Source of the DNA: Kosakonia oryzendophytica
Lineage (GTDB): Bacteria; Pseudomonadota; Gammaproteobacteria; Enterobacterales; Enterobacteriaceae
Length of the DNA stretch: 64,000 bases
Assembly: GCF_900094925.1 (NCBI RefSeq)
Contig: NZ_FMAY01000006.1
Location: forward strand, 186,001 to 250,000
Reading direction: 5' to 3'
This document shows, piece after piece, positions 55,916 through 64,000 of the stretch (the stretch's first letter is position 1; each line of letters starts with the position of its first letter). The notes below the pieces were generated by a model. The model was not told where the DNA came from and searched no databases. It worked only from the letters and a program-made list of their open reading frames with translations. The translations under genes and the position numbers were made by a program.

Positions 55916-56489
55916 CGGTCAGCGTGGTGGGCGTCAGTCGGTGTTGGGAAAAAGCGATATCGGTGAGATCGCCCTGTTTGTCGTTCAGGCGGATGCTGTC
56001 CAGATACTGCTGACCGGCAAGCTCGATAGAGGTGAAAATCTTATCCAGCGGCGTGGTGATCGGCGTCAGTTTCAGGGTCCAGCGTCCTGCGCCCATATCT
56101 TGAAAATCGATACGGAAGTTTTGCTCCAGTACCGCGCGATCGGCCTGAAACAGTGCGCGCAGCAGGTGATTAAACTGGAACATCTGCGGGTTGTTTTCGG
56201 CGGTGATCACCTGTGGCGGCTGACCATTGATGATTTGCACCATCCGCGAGTCATCGAGCATGAGTGCCATCGGGAACGGCACTTTTTGATCCCACAGCAA
56301 ACCCTGGTCGCGTGCGATCAACATCTCGCCCTGCGAGCGTAAAGGCTGCGGCAGATCTTTAATGGTGCGGGTCTGGGTGAAATGCGCCCGTACTATCGGT
56401 TGTTCGGTAAAACGTTGTTGCAGCGTGTCCAGCGTGATCGCGCCAACGAAGGGGCTGAGCAACAGCGCCAGCAAAGGCCAGTATTTCAT
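55884..56489 (-). CDS. apeL: APE LolA-like periplasmic carrier ApeL (201 aa)
   Basis: Signal peptide (YWPLLALLLSPFVGAITL) followed by a LolA-type beta-barrel half: LQQRFTEQPIVRAHFTQTR and QPLRSQGEMLIARDQGLLW. It may carry the polyene lipid across the periplasm to the outer membrane, working with ApeM and ApeN. ATGA overlap with apeK. Confidence 0.9.
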   Translation of the reverse strand: MKYWPLLALLLSPFVGAITLDTLQQRFTEQPIVRAHFTQTRTIKDLPQPLRSQGEMLIARDQGLLWDQKVPFPMALMLDDSRMVQIINGQPPQVITAENNPQMFQFNHLLRALFQADRAVLEQNFRIDFQDMGAGRWTLKLTPITTPLDKIFTSIELAGQQYLDSIRLNDKQGDLTDIAFSQHRLTPTTLTDDERQRFAAH

Positions 56490-56908
56490 GGTGTTACCCC
56501 CATACGTTCAAACAACACTGCCGGGCTGACAAAGCACATCTCACGGCTTTTTTCGTCCACCGCGACCTGAATGGTGTAACCGGTGGTGGTGCGTTTACCG
56601 CTGGCGGCATCAAAGATGTCGTAAGCGATTTTCAGGCGGTTTTCGAACTCTTCCAGTCGGGCGCGTACACGAAAATGCTGCTCAAAAGTCAGCACACCGC
56701 GGTATTTCACCCGGGTGTCCACCACCGGCCAGACATAGCCGGAGGCTTTCATCTGACGGTAGCCATAATCAAACTGATTCAGCAGCGCCTCGCGGGCAAT
56801 CTCAAAGTAGCGGAAGTAGTTACCGTGCCATACCACACCCATCATATCGACGTCGTGGAAGGGAACGGTCAGTTCTACTTCGGCGGTAAAACGCGGATCG
56901 TTTAACAC
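56486..56908 (-). CDS. apeK: APE acyl-ACP/CoA thioesterase ApeK (140 aa)
   Basis: 4-hydroxybenzoyl-CoA thioesterase-like hotdog protein: VPFHDVDMMGVVWHGNYFRYF contains the catalytic Asp of the YbgC group (usual pattern D-x-x-G-x-V-x-x-x-x-Y). It may release intermediates or edit the carrier proteins. It ends four bases before, and overlaps, the apeL start. Confidence 0.88.
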   Translation of the reverse strand: MLNDPRFTAEVELTVPFHDVDMMGVVWHGNYFRYFEIAREALLNQFDYGYRQMKASGYVWPVVDTRVKYRGVLTFEQHFRVRARLEEFENRLKIAYDIFDAASGKRTTTGYTIQVAVDEKSREMCFVSPAVLFERMGVTP

Positions 56909-56911
56909 CTG

Positions 56912-58615
56912 TTACTCCTTGTCCGTGGATTGCGGTGCATGATCGGGCAGCCGCCAGAAATCAAAAAAGTTAAACCAGTCGAGCGGTGATTGCAGGGCGT
57001 AGTGCTCAAGGCGCGCAGCATAGTGATCGACGGCCTCGCGCAGAGCGGCCTGCCTTGCGGCGCGCGGCATGGGCAGTGGATCGGCGAAGACTTCACAGTG
57101 CAGGCGCAATTTGCCCTGCTGGCGCAATGCAAACATCAGCAGTACCGGGCAGCGTAACGCCGCAGCGAGAATAAACGGTCCCTGCGGGAAGGGCGCAGGG
57201 TGGCCCATAAATTCGCTCCAGTTCACCCGCCAGTCGCCGCCGCGTTGTGGGTTAACCGCCAGCCGATCGCCGACGATCGCCACCCATTCCCCGCGATCAA
57301 GCTTCTCTTTCAGCAACATCGCGGTATCCGGGCCGATGTGCTTCACCGGGATGAGGTTAACGCCCGCCTCCGGTGCCATCTCTTGCATAATCTGCTTAAA
57401 GCGCAGGGCATTTTCATGAAACACCAGCGCATGAATGATCTTGCTCTCGTTGATCTGCGCCAGCGCCCGGCTGGCTTCCACATCACCCAGATGCGACGCC
57501 AGTAGCAGTTTGCCTTTGCCATCGTGCAGTCCGAGTGCTTCTTCCGCACCGGGGGCAAATTCCACATCGCGGCCAAAGTGCAACTCGCCACGCCAGCCCG
57601 CGACTTTATCCAGCATCGCTTCGCCGAAGCGCAAAAAGTGGCGGTAGCTGTTTAACCCGGCAGGCAGCGGAAGATGGCGGGCCGCCAGCGTGGTACGCAC
57701 CCGCGCCAGCCAGTTTTTCGAGGCCCGACGCGCATCACGGGCAAGGAGCCAGTAGACGGCGACCACCGGATAAAGCAGTAGCGAGAAAGCGCGGCGACCT
57801 AATACGCGCCAGACCAGTAGCATAAAGCGCATACCCCACAGGCCTTGCACCTCTTTTTGCTGCGCCCAGTGCGTGGCATTGCGGCGAAACAGCAGGGACG
57901 GAATACGCGGCAGCATGCCGAAGAACAGGCGGGTATGCATCAGTGAGATGCGCACGTTATCTTTCAGGGCGTCAAAATGCGACAGGCCATCCAGCGGGTA
58001 GATCACGCGCGTTGGCACGAAGTAGCTGTCATTGCCCTGCCAGTAAAGTCGCACCATCACTTCGGTGTCGAAATCCATACGTTTGCCCAACGTCACCCGG
58101 CTGGCGAGCTGCAGCGTGGGGGCAATCGGGTAAACGCGAAAACCGCACATGCTGTCTTTCAGTTGCAGCGACAGGGTTTCAATCCATACCCAGACATGGG
58201 TGATCCAGCGACCATATAGACGCGAACGTGGAATGGAGTCGTCATAGAGCGGTTGGCCGGAAATCAGCGCCTGCGGGTGTTGCTCCGCCAGCGCCAGTAA
58301 CGCCGGGATATCTTCAATGGCATGCTGCCCGTCGGCATCCACCTGCACCGCATGCGTGAAGCCCGCTTGTGCGGCTTCACGCAAGCCACGGATCACCGCT
58401 TCGCCTTTTCCGGCGTTCTGCGGCAGGCGGATCAGCGTCAGGTTGCTGTCGCCACGCGCCAGCGCTTCCAGAATGATTGGCGTATCGTCAGTGCTACCAT
58501 CATCCACCACGAAAACCCGCAGGCCCGCAGGCTGTAAGCGAGTCAATACGTTGGACATGGTTGCGCCGTGGTTATAACAAGGGATCACCACACAAGGGGT
58601 AAACGTTAACGACAT
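56912..58615 (-). CDS. apeJ: APE fused glycosyltransferase-acyltransferase ApeJ (567 aa)
   Basis: Residues 1 to ~235 are a GT2 domain (VVIPCYNHGATMSNVL, DDGSTDDTPIILEAL, VQVDADGQHAIEDIP). After a membrane-associated stretch, residues ~310-560 are an LpxL/HtrB-like acyltransferase with LASHLGDVEASRAL and FPQGPFILAAAL. The fusion suggests it builds or acylates the sugar/lipid anchor of the polyene. It overlaps apeI by 10 bases. Confidence 0.88.
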   Translation of the reverse strand: MSLTFTPCVVIPCYNHGATMSNVLTRLQPAGLRVFVVDDGSTDDTPIILEALARGDSNLTLIRLPQNAGKGEAVIRGLREAAQAGFTHAVQVDADGQHAIEDIPALLALAEQHPQALISGQPLYDDSIPRSRLYGRWITHVWVWIETLSLQLKDSMCGFRVYPIAPTLQLASRVTLGKRMDFDTEVMVRLYWQGNDSYFVPTRVIYPLDGLSHFDALKDNVRISLMHTRLFFGMLPRIPSLLFRRNATHWAQQKEVQGLWGMRFMLLVWRVLGRRAFSLLLYPVVAVYWLLARDARRASKNWLARVRTTLAARHLPLPAGLNSYRHFLRFGEAMLDKVAGWRGELHFGRDVEFAPGAEEALGLHDGKGKLLLASHLGDVEASRALAQINESKIIHALVFHENALRFKQIMQEMAPEAGVNLIPVKHIGPDTAMLLKEKLDRGEWVAIVGDRLAVNPQRGGDWRVNWSEFMGHPAPFPQGPFILAAALRCPVLLMFALRQQGKLRLHCEVFADPLPMPRAARQAALREAVDHYAARLEHYALQSPLDWFNFFDFWRLPDHAPQSTDKE

Positions 58616-58959
58616 AGGCGAATTTTCCCGCTGCTGCAGAGGTGGCGCACTTCACCTTCATGGCGATGATAGCTGAAGGTCAATTGCTGTTTTTCTTCGT
58701 GCCAGTCGAGCACCAGCGTGACGACATTGTCCGGCAGTAGAGGCGCCTGGAACTTCACGCTTTGAATGCTGTGAAAACGGTGCTCCGGCGCCAGCAGGGT
58801 GGTGGCGTAGTGCATCGCCCAGTCGAGTTGTGCAACGCCGGGAAGCAGAGGCTGAATGGCAAAGTGACCACGAAACCAGAACAGTTCCGGCTCCAGTTGG
58901 ATCACGATTTCCGCGTGTTGTGGTTGCGCCTGATGGCGTTCAATTTCATGGGGTTTCAT
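58606..58959 (-). CDS. apeI: APE dehydratase subunit ApeI (117 aa)
   Basis: ATG 58959 follows AGGAGTTATTTC, better than the frame start at 58983. FabA/FabZ-like hotdog protein with the catalytic His in FRGHFAIQPLLPGVAQLDW. It lacks the acidic helix residue that ApeP has (LELMAQ), consistent with one shared active site in an ApeI-ApeP heterodimer. Overlaps the apeH end by 14 bases. Confidence 0.9.
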   Translation of the reverse strand: MKPHEIERHQAQPQHAEIVIQLEPELFWFRGHFAIQPLLPGVAQLDWAMHYATTLLAPEHRFHSIQSVKFQAPLLPDNVVTLVLDWHEEKQQLTFSYHRHEGEVRHLCSSGKIRLCR

Positions 58960-60304
58960 GAAATAACTCCTGTAGTTGCGCATAAACCCGCTTGTTCATA
59001 CTGTTGACCGGGATCTCATCAAGAATTCGCCAGTAGCGCGGCACTGCCACCGGCTCCAGCCATGGGATAAGCGCCCGCCGCCACGACAGCTCAAGGGCTT
59101 TACTGTCGCTGTGTTGCCATTGCGTGCGCATCTCATCGTCCAGCACCAGCAGAACACCCACACCCTGACGACCGCCACGGGAGACCGGTAGCGCCGCCGC
59201 TTCACGTATACCGCCCAGCGCCAGAACGCGGCGTTCGATCTCGGTAAGTGAAATGCGCTTCTCTTCGATTTTGACCACCCGACCACGGCGACCGGCAATC
59301 AGGAATGTGCCGCTGGCATCAAAAATCAGCTCATCGTCCAGCAACAAGCCATCGGGTTCGGGAATGAGTGGTGAATGCGCGCGAAAGCTCTCCGCTTCTT
59401 GTTCGATGGTCACGCCGGGGAACGGCAGCCATGAGATGTTATCCTGCTGGCGATAGCGCCAGGCTAGGATCCCGGTTTCAGTGCTGCCATAGATTTCATC
59501 CGGCCAGACGCCCAGCCAGTTCGCCGTTTCCTGAACATCGCGCCAGGGCAGCATGCCGCCCGCCGAGAGGATAAGCGACACGGGCGGAGGCGAGAGCCGG
59601 GGATCGAGACGTTTTAAAAATGCCGGACTGCTGATAAACGCATAACGGTGCTGCCCGTCGAGCGCAGCAAGTTGCTCAGCGTAATAGAGCATGGCGGCAT
59701 GCAGCGGCAACCCGAGCGACATTGGCAGAAAGATACGAAACGTCAGACCGTACAGATGCTGCGGCACCACGGAGGCGACAACACGGCACCCGGCCAGGCG
59801 ATCGGCAAAGCGCGCAGCCAGTAACGCGGCTTCTTTGTCCAGACAGGCGATGGGTTTGATAACCCGACGCGGCTGACCGGTGGAGCCGGAGGTAAAAAGC
59901 TCAACATAGGCATCTTCGCGCAGTGCGGGAAAGGTGGGCACATCTGCGGCCTGCCTGTTGTCGGACGCCACTACATAGTGTGGCCCTTCCCAGTTCAGCG
60001 GCCGGTCGCTTAGCACCCCGTCGAACAAGGATTGTTGCTCTGCCAGCAGCGATACCCGGCTATGACCAGGGATGACCGGGGTTTTACCCGCGTGCAGCGA
60101 GGCTAACAGCGCCACAATAAACAGGTAGCTATTTTCGAAACAGAGTGCCCAGCGTTTGCCAGGTTGCTGCGTTAATTGCGCCACGCATTGTGAAACGTCA
60201 TGACGTAAATGTCCCAGCGTCCATGTTTGATCGCCAAGCCAGGCAATCGGCGTTTCGGCAGTACGCGGGCTGTTTAGCCAGGCGGCGAAAGGAAGGGTCT
60301 TCAT
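58946..60304 (-). CDS. apeH: APE starter acyl-CoA/ACP ligase ApeH (452 aa)
   Basis: AMP-forming adenylate enzyme: ELFTSGSTGQPRRVI is the phosphate loop, YGSTETGILAWRY follows, and AGRRGRVVKIEEKRISLTE leads to the C-terminal lid. It would activate 4-hydroxybenzoate or a related aryl starter and load it on an APE carrier protein. Coupled to apeG by ATGA. Confidence 0.92.
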   Translation of the reverse strand: MKTLPFAAWLNSPRTAETPIAWLGDQTWTLGHLRHDVSQCVAQLTQQPGKRWALCFENSYLFIVALLASLHAGKTPVIPGHSRVSLLAEQQSLFDGVLSDRPLNWEGPHYVVASDNRQAADVPTFPALREDAYVELFTSGSTGQPRRVIKPIACLDKEAALLAARFADRLAGCRVVASVVPQHLYGLTFRIFLPMSLGLPLHAAMLYYAEQLAALDGQHRYAFISSPAFLKRLDPRLSPPPVSLILSAGGMLPWRDVQETANWLGVWPDEIYGSTETGILAWRYRQQDNISWLPFPGVTIEQEAESFRAHSPLIPEPDGLLLDDELIFDASGTFLIAGRRGRVVKIEEKRISLTEIERRVLALGGIREAAALPVSRGGRQGVGVLLVLDDEMRTQWQHSDSKALELSWRRALIPWLEPVAVPRYWRILDEIPVNSMNKRVYAQLQELFHETP

Positions 60305-60882
60305 GTTGTCTCTCGTTTAATCACCTGGCGGCGCACCAGCCACTCTCCCACCATGAGTGCGCCCATCAGCAGATAGGCGATCATCCCGTTCCAGGCTGTC
60401 CACAGACGCATATCGCCGTACAGGGCGGTAAACAGTGCAATGCCGCCGTTCAGCACAAAAAAGATGCACCAGATCTGCGTTACGCGGCGGGTATAACGTA
60501 CGGCGGCGGCGGGTAACTGCGGCTCACGCAGGCGCGCCAGTCGTTCCACCAGCGGCATCGCCGTTGTGAGTGAACCGCCAAACACCGCCAGCATGATGAG
60601 ATTGACCGCCACCGGGTAGTACAGCAGCAACTGGTGGGTTTTTAGCAGCCAGCTTGCCGCGCACAGCGCGATGCCCACGACCGCCACGCCGCCACTGACA
60701 GCGCGCAGTGGTGCTATCGCCTGCCGGGCTTGCCGTAAACGGAAAAGCAGCATTAGTGCCATCAGGGGCAGCAGCCAGTGCAGACTGTTATGTGTCAGGC
60801 CAAACCAGATCACAAATGGCCAACTGAGCATTAACAGGGCAGCGACCAGCCTGAGTCCCGATTGGAGGCGGGATCCGCGCAT
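60301..60882 (-). CDS. apeG: APE cluster inner-membrane protein ApeG, COG4648-like (193 aa)
   Basis: Six or so hydrophobic segments (LLMLSWPFVIWFGLTHNSL, LLYYPVAVNLIMLAVFGGSL), a basic C-terminus and no enzyme motif. It matches the membrane family often misnamed DNA gyrase subunit B in automatic annotation. Function unknown; presence in nearly all APE clusters suggests a role in membrane handling of the product. Confidence 0.87.
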   Translation of the reverse strand: MRGSRLQSGLRLVAALLMLSWPFVIWFGLTHNSLHWLLPLMALMLLFRLRQARQAIAPLRAVSGGVAVVGIALCAASWLLKTHQLLLYYPVAVNLIMLAVFGGSLTTAMPLVERLARLREPQLPAAAVRYTRRVTQIWCIFFVLNGGIALFTALYGDMRLWTAWNGMIAYLLMGALMVGEWLVRRQVIKRETT

Positions 60883-60888
60883 CGTGGT

Positions 60889-61140
60889 TTACTCTTCTTG
60901 CAGTAAACGTTCTACCGCGTCGACAACATCCTGTACGGTGCGCACGGCCTTGAACTCTTCCGGCTTGATTTTCTTACCGGTTTTCTTCTGCAGGTGCACA
61001 ATCATGTCGACGGCGTCGATGCTGTCCAGCTCCAGGTCTTCATACAGCCGGGATTCCGGGGAGATATCCTGCGGGTCGATTTCAAACAGTTTGGTAAGAA
61101 GGGTGGAGACTTCCTGGTAAATTTCATTTTTCTCGATCAT
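60889..61140 (-). CDS. apeF: APE acyl carrier protein ApeF (83 aa)
   Basis: Typical ACP length with phosphopantetheine Ser in DLELDSIDAVDMIV near residue 40 and acidic helix II. One of two carrier proteins in the cluster. The arm is expected to be added by AcpT (48809-49396). Confidence 0.93.
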   Translation of the reverse strand: MIEKNEIYQEVSTLLTKLFEIDPQDISPESRLYEDLELDSIDAVDMIVHLQKKTGKKIKPEEFKAVRTVQDVVDAVERLLQEE

Positions 61141-61153
61141 AGCGAACCCACCC

Positions 61154-61414
61154 TTATGCGCGTTGAGCCTGGATAAATGACGCCAGCGTGGCGACAGAGT
61201 AGAAGTGCTGACGCATCTCTTCGCTTTCGGCCGACAAGACCACGGCGTACTGGTTTTTAATCGCCAGACCTAATTCCAGCGCGTCAATAGAATCCAGACC
61301 CAGACCATCCCCAAACAGCGCCACATCGGTGTCGATGTCATCGGCGCTCAGTTCATCCAGATTCAGTGTGTTGATGATGAGATTTTTAATTTCAAGATAA
61401 AGCTGTTGCATCAT
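61154..61414 (-). CDS. apeE: APE acyl carrier protein ApeE (86 aa)
   Basis: ACP with the attachment Ser in GLGLDSIDALELGLA and a helical, acidic makeup. Its sequence differs clearly from ApeF, so the two probably have different jobs, one in starter loading and one in chain extension. Confidence 0.93.
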   Translation of the reverse strand: MMQQLYLEIKNLIINTLNLDELSADDIDTDVALFGDGLGLDSIDALELGLAIKNQYAVVLSAESEEMRQHFYSVATLASFIQAQRA

Positions 61415-61420
61415 TCATTC

Positions 61421-62206
61421 CTAAAAAGGTGCAAAACCCGGTGTTAATTGATGCAGAAGATGCCGGTTCAACTGTCTTGCCGCCAGCGCCGGTTCTTGCG
61501 ATTCCGCATCAAAAAATTGTTTTATTGCCACCCGTTCGCGTACTTCCACGGTAAACATGGGCTTACGGGGTGGGACGTCATACCATCGGCTGTGTTTATC
61601 CAGCAGATGTTCACTACAGTGGATGACCACGATGCGTAGATCACAACCGCAGCGCACAGCAATATTCGCCGCGCCGCGTTGCAGTGTCATTGCCTCTCCC
61701 GGGCGTGTTCGCGTACCTTCCGGGAAGATGAGAATCGTATCGCCCTGTTGCAGGCGCTGCTCACAGGTGGGAAGCAGGGCATCCGCCTGACTGTTAATCA
61801 GGTAGTCCGCCGCTTTTACCACGCCGCCAAGAAAGGGATTGCGCAGCAGCGCACTTTTAACCAGGCAGTCGGTTTCCGGCATCACTGATGCCAGCAGAAC
61901 ATAATCAATAAGCGTAGGGTGGTTGGCCACCACCAGACAACCGCGTTCATGACGCAGGGTTTCTACGCCGTGGATGCGGTAATCCAGTGCGCCTGTTGCT
62001 TTCGCGGTGTTTAAAAACAGACGGAAACTGGCGGCAATACTGCGGCGTGCGAGGCGGCGGCGCGTTGCTTTGTCGCGCACGGCAATCAGCAACAGGTTAA
62101 ACCACACCAGCGACAGCAACAGCCCACCGATGCCAAACAGCGCAAAGCACAAGCCGGTCATCAGCAAGCGCCAGAACCAATTCAGGCGAGAGGCGAGACG
62201 TTTCAT
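61421..62206 (-). CDS. apeD: APE lysophospholipid-type acyltransferase ApeD (261 aa)
   Basis: PlsC fold: VVANHPTLIDYVLL gives the H-x4-D catalytic pair, FPEGTRTRPGEAM the glycerol-phosphate-binding motif. One N-terminal membrane segment (LLMTGLCFALFGIGGLLLSL). It likely acylates the lipid that anchors the polyene. ATGA overlap with apeC. Confidence 0.9.
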   Translation of the reverse strand: MKRLASRLNWFWRLLMTGLCFALFGIGGLLLSLVWFNLLLIAVRDKATRRRLARRSIAASFRLFLNTAKATGALDYRIHGVETLRHERGCLVVANHPTLIDYVLLASVMPETDCLVKSALLRNPFLGGVVKAADYLINSQADALLPTCEQRLQQGDTILIFPEGTRTRPGEAMTLQRGAANIAVRCGCDLRIVVIHCSEHLLDKHSRWYDVPPRKPMFTVEVRERVAIKQFFDAESQEPALAARQLNRHLLHQLTPGFAPF

Positions 62207-62925
62207 GCGCGGCTCCAGTGCCAGTTCAAACGCTCGCCGGGAATCATGAATTCACGCTCTTCGCGCAGATAATGCTGTAAAAATTGCACGCTTTGGGGTA
62301 GCCGTGGCTCACCTTCACAGATTGCCGCTTCACTGGTGCATTGCAGGTCTTCACCGGCTTCAAAGACCAGCGCGACGGCATAGGCCCAGGTTGGCATATC
62401 CGGGTGCAATCCGGGGTGATAAAACGCCGGGAGCGCGCCATCGAAATCCACCATCAGTACGCGCTGATAACCCGCCTGCAAAAAGCAGATGACTTCACAT
62501 AGCCCCTGCTGGAAGGTATCCAGCCCGGCGGAAAGCGAAGAGGAGACGATAGGTTGTTGGGCAGCAATAGTGAGGTTCCCCACAGCCGAGTTGTGCACCG
62601 ACATCGCGAAATCGGTCGGCGAGAGATCCTGCCCCGTCGCCAGCGCTTGCAGAATGCGGAAGTTACGCTCCAGCTCACCGTGGCGGCTGGTAAAGACCAC
62701 GGCCTCTACCTGATGCTGGCGCAGCAGCGTGATGCCGCATTCAACGGCCAGCCGACTGCCTGAGCTGAGACGACGCGCGGTCATCATGGGCAGTGCGGTC
62801 AATTTTGCCTGGGGTAACGCCGGATCGATAGCGTCGAGGTTTTGTGACCATTCCCGCCACTGCGCCGCTTCACTTAATCCCGGCGCACGAGCCTGCCAGT
62901 CGGTAATCTTGAGTGCAAATTTCAT
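62203..62925 (-). CDS. apeC: APE chain-length factor ApeC (240 aa)
   Basis: Short ketosynthase relative lacking the nucleophilic Cys: the expected active-site loop reads FAMSVHNSAVGNLTIA. It keeps the core hydrophobic strands (AGYQRVLMVDFDGAL) but ends before the two catalytic His of a true synthase. It is thought to pair with ApeO. ATG 62925 is preferred; TTG 62928 is directly upstream. Confidence 0.88.
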   Translation of the reverse strand: MKFALKITDWQARAPGLSEAAQWREWSQNLDAIDPALPQAKLTALPMMTARRLSSGSRLAVECGITLLRQHQVEAVVFTSRHGELERNFRILQALATGQDLSPTDFAMSVHNSAVGNLTIAAQQPIVSSSLSAGLDTFQQGLCEVICFLQAGYQRVLMVDFDGALPAFYHPGLHPDMPTWAYAVALVFEAGEDLQCTSEAAICEGEPRLPQSVQFLQHYLREEREFMIPGERLNWHWSRA

Positions 62926-62960
62926 CAAACGCGCGTCCGCGAAAAAACGTGATATCCAGT

Positions 62961-62998
62961 GATGCCGTTTCGGGCATCATGGCGGCGCGGGCGCCGCC
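62961..62998. promoter_or_regulatory. two tandem hairpins between the methyltransferase gene and apeC
   Basis: GATGCC / GGCATC (62961-62978, 6-base loop) and GGCGGCGC / GCGCCGCC (62981-62998, 2-base loop) fill most of the 78-base gap, the widest internal gap in the APE operon. On the coding strand no T-run follows. They may protect an mRNA end or partly separate expression of the first gene from the rest. Confidence 0.45.
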
Positions 62999-63003
62999 CT
63001 TTC

Positions 63004-64000
63004 TTATTTTTTATGACATATCAATAAGGTATGCCCCACCCCGAGGTTATCGAGGCGCTTTTCAACGCCGAAGCCCGCCATGTCGAGATAGCGCAGGAAA
63101 TTCTCCGCGCTGTAAAAACGGCTGTTGCCATTCGCCATACAGGTAAAGTACAACGACGTTGCGTTTAAACTGAATGCCGCAGCATCAAATTTTTGCGCAT
63201 CCCAGAACAGTTCCATCACACACAGTCTGGCATCCGGTTTCATGACCTGGGCTATCTTACTTAAGATGCCAACAATCTGTTCCGGGGAGAAGCAGTCCAG
63301 GAACTGGCTCATCCACCAGATATCCGCTGCGTTGGGCAGCGGCGCGTCACCCAGCATATCAATTGCATGGAAGCCGATCCGCGAAGCGAGTCCCGCTGCG
63401 TTGACGTTTTGCTGCGCCAGGGCGATTTGCTCAGGCAGATCCAGCAAGGTTACCGCGACGTTTTCGTCATATTTGCAGCAACTGATTGCCCACTTTCCGG
63501 TATTACCGCCTATATCGTACAGATTTGCCGGCTGGCTGGCGAATATATGCGGTAACGCTGCGTTAAACGCCGCATCGGAATAGTAATGGTCAAAAGCAAA
63601 CCAACTTTCCCGTGCCGGGTTCGGTAATTGCGATAATGCCGGGTAAATGGTCGGCCATTCGCCAAACACGCGCAGCCCTGCAGGTTTTCCCTGTTTTAGC
63701 GCCTCGTCAAGGAAATAGAGTCCCTGATAACAAACATCCTGCGAAAAATCCATATTCACACGCGTCATTGTATCATGGAGCAGGAAGTGTCCGACTTTGG
63801 CAAGATAAAAACGATTTGCACTGCGCGTGATAATTCGTCCACTAAGCGCCATGTCGAGTAATACACTCGCGGCATATTCATCGGCTTCGCTCCCGAGAAC
63901 AATTTCATCAAGGGTTGCGCCCTGATTTCCTTGCTTATCGAGAAAATCCAGCAACCCAAACTTACGCAGACAAACTGCCGTCTGGAATAGCATCGGGGCA
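63004..64000 (-). CDS. SAM-dependent methyltransferase at the head of the APE cluster (start outside window)
   Basis: The frame is open to the window edge (at least 331 codons); ATG 63993 is internal by comparison with related O-methyltransferases, which have a longer dimerisation domain. Motif I is NLYDIGGNTGKWAIS near residue 165, followed by TLLDLPEQIALAQQNV. It would methylate the aryl head of the polyene, typically the 4-hydroxyl or ring position. I recall it as apeB in other clusters but leave the symbol open. Confidence 0.85.
   Translation of the reverse strand, partial: APMLFQTAVCLRKFGLLDFLDKQGNQGATLDEIVLGSEADEYAASVLLDMALSGRIITRSANRFYLAKVGHFLLHDTMTRVNMDFSQDVCYQGLYFLDEALKQGKPAGLRVFGEWPTIYPALSQLPNPARESWFAFDHYYSDAAFNAALPHIFASQPANLYDIGGNTGKWAISCCKYDENVAVTLLDLPEQIALAQQNVNAAGLASRIGFHAIDMLGDAPLPNAADIWWMSQFLDCFSPEQIVGILSKIAQVMKPDARLCVMELFWDAQKFDAAAFSLNATSLYFTCMANGNSRFYSAENFLRYLDMAGFGVEKRLDNLGVGHTLLICHKK

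Noticed and set aside
62981-63014. Rho-independent terminator (hairpin plus T-run) on the + strand
   Set aside because: The T-run at 63000-63014 is the complement of the final Lys-Lys codons and stop of the methyltransferase gene; no + strand gene ends here. The hairpin is kept as a separate feature.

Overview
The window looks like chromosomal DNA of a member of the Enterobacteriaceae, close to Enterobacter, Kosakonia or Klebsiella. It carries a full nikABCDE-nikR operon, a full arnBCADTEF operon, an acpT-type phosphopantetheinyl transferase, padC and an Rhs element, all with proteins of the usual enterobacterial lengths and motifs. The species cannot be fixed from the sequence alone. I see no rRNA, tRNA, CRISPR array or intact insertion sequence.

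Positions 1-16155 form a polymorphic-toxin region on the + strand. It opens with the 3' end of an rhs gene (YD-repeat core plus a variable toxin tip) and an immunity gene. A second, displaced copy of the rhs 3' end follows (3900-4977), frameshifted and carrying a different toxin tip with its own immunity gene. Then come about 20 small genes with good ribosome binding sites and many ATGA or TAATG overlaps. Several encode immunity-type folds (SUKH/SMI1-KNR4, TPR, HEAT), and one inverted gene is of the DUF4291 type. A strong hairpin at 16191 closes the block. The Rhs-proximal part is AT-rich, as is typical for exchanged toxin tips and immunity genes.

Positions 16218-30512 hold a large lipoprotein, an AEC-family transporter, an SDR, and a two-armed catabolic locus. 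One arm (+ strand, 19991-24860) encodes an amino-acid ABC importer and a cytoplasmic BisC-like molybdoenzyme. The other arm (- strand, 29204 to 24837) encodes a fumarase/aspartase-superfamily lyase, a GNAT acetyltransferase, an M20 deacetylase and an MmgE/PrpD protein. The gene content matches the Bacillus yxe-type route for S-(2-succino)cysteine, with a lyase in place of the monooxygenase. I infer import, N-acetylation, C-S cleavage to fumarate plus N-acetylcysteine, and deacetylation to cysteine. A YbdH-like dehydrogenase lies beside it.

Positions 30515-41040 hold the nickel importer with its regulator and a textbook NikR operator, a ModA-like protein without a signal peptide, a FecCD-type metallophore ABC importer of unknown substrate, and a divergent lysR-padC pair for phenolic acid decarboxylation.

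Positions 41041-48855 are the arn operon, which adds 4-amino-4-deoxy-L-arabinose to lipid A (polymyxin resistance). It is preceded by a PmrA-box promoter and a leader with two small hairpins. Positions 48809-64000 are an almost complete aryl polyene (APE) cluster on the - strand, apeC to apeR in order, plus acpT and a methyltransferase that runs off the window. It makes a membrane-anchored polyene pigment by a type II fatty-acid-like pathway. Having rhs, nik and acpT in one neighbourhood recalls the rhsB-nik-acpT region of E. coli K-12, here expanded by several insertions.
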